Shown: in pieces, positions 5,432-5,547 of the stretch
Numbering within the stretch: position 1 is the stretch's first letter
Layout of the letters: each line of letters begins with the position of its first letter
Source of the DNA: Caryophanales bacterium UBA5632
Lineage (GTDB): Bacteria > Bacillota_I > Bacilli_A > Izemoplasmatales > Hujiaoplasmataceae
DNA: 5,547 nt
Direction: 5' to 3'
Assembly: GCA_002421405.1 (NCBI GenBank)
Contig: DIJY01000048.1
Span: forward strand, 1 to 5,547
Notes under the pieces: model-generated
Told to the model about the DNA's origin: nothing
The model's input: only the letters and a program-made list of their open reading frames with translations
Databases searched by the model: none
Made by a program: the position numbers and the translations under genes

Positions 5432-5547
5432 ATGAAAAAAGTTAGTATTTGTATTTTTTGCTTTCTATTTATGTTTTTTTTATTCGGTTGTAACAACATA
5501 ACGACGACGATTTCCCCATCCTCAACAACAACGACTTCATCAACGAC
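5432..5547 (+). CDS. Putative lipoprotein, N-terminal fragment
   Basis: Only 38 codons are in the window; the gene runs off the right edge. The start shows Lys2-Lys3, a strongly hydrophobic stretch rich in Phe, and a lipobox L-F-G-C with Cys20 as the expected lipidated residue after signal peptidase II cleavage. After the Cys comes a linker of almost only Ser and Thr (N-N-I-T-T-T, then S-S-T-T-T-T-S-S-T), which usually spaces a folded domain from the membrane in Gram-positive-type lipoproteins. The ectodomain is outside the window, so function cannot be named. It has its own promoter and lies beyond a terminator, so it is not part of the pilin operon; nearness to the pilus genes is not evidence of a shared role. 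Confidence 0.82.
   Translation, partial: MKKVSICIFCFLFMFFLFGCNNITTTISPSSTTTTSST

Noticed and set aside
1..5547. CRISPR array, insertion sequence, tRNA or rRNA
   Set aside because: No regularly spaced repeats, transposase frames, terminal inverted repeats or RNA gene motifs were found by eye on either strand.

Overview
This window holds the core of a type IV pilus (T4P)-like filament machine from a low-GC, Gram-positive-type bacterium (Bacillota in the broad sense). The evidence for the host is the AT-rich DNA, strong GGAGG ribosome sites followed by about 7 nt before the start, sigma-A-type promoters with perfect TATAAT boxes, and a lipoprotein with a Ser/Thr-rich linker. All visible stops are TAA, no TGA is read through, and Trp is TGG, so the standard code fits. 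A deep-branching relative of the Mollicutes is possible, but this is only an impression.

Layout: two operons diverge from a 155-bp regulatory gap (about 2906-3060). Leftward (minus strand) runs a membrane-anchored protein with a degenerate VanW-like architecture (1703-2905), then, after one base, a full-length PilB/GspE-type assembly ATPase (43-1701), then, 11 bases on, the first ten codons of a PilC/GspF-type platform protein (1-31, cut by the window edge). Rightward (plus strand) runs a compact three-gene operon of class III signal-peptide proteins: 148 aa (3061-3507), 175 aa (3500-4027) and 373 aa (4047-5168). An intrinsic terminator follows at 5202-5242. Their order, sizes and the missing Glu+5 in the third match the minor-pilin sets GspI-GspJ-GspK and PilV-PilW-PilX. 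Past the terminator, a separate strong promoter (5297-5324) and a leader of about 100 nt precede the start of a lipoprotein gene (5432 onward, cut by the window edge).

How the parts probably work together: PilB hydrolyses ATP in the cytoplasm and PilC couples it to pilin extraction from the membrane. The three minor pilins would form the initiating tip complex, with the large third protein as cap; its predicted beta-solenoid ectodomain would then be the outermost, possibly adhesive, part. The VanW-like protein would act outside the membrane, perhaps at the cell wall where the filament emerges. The ATPase carries an N-terminal MshEN-type module, so assembly may respond to cyclic di-GMP. No major pilin, prepilin peptidase or PilT is in view; they may lie beyond the left edge or elsewhere.

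The points most worth a second look are the VanW-like protein built into a pilus operon, the GspK/PilX-like protein with a beta-solenoid instead of the classical GspK domain, the matched Cys pairs in the two small pilins, the half-degenerate MshEN repeat, and a near-perfect palindrome centred between the two divergent promoters.
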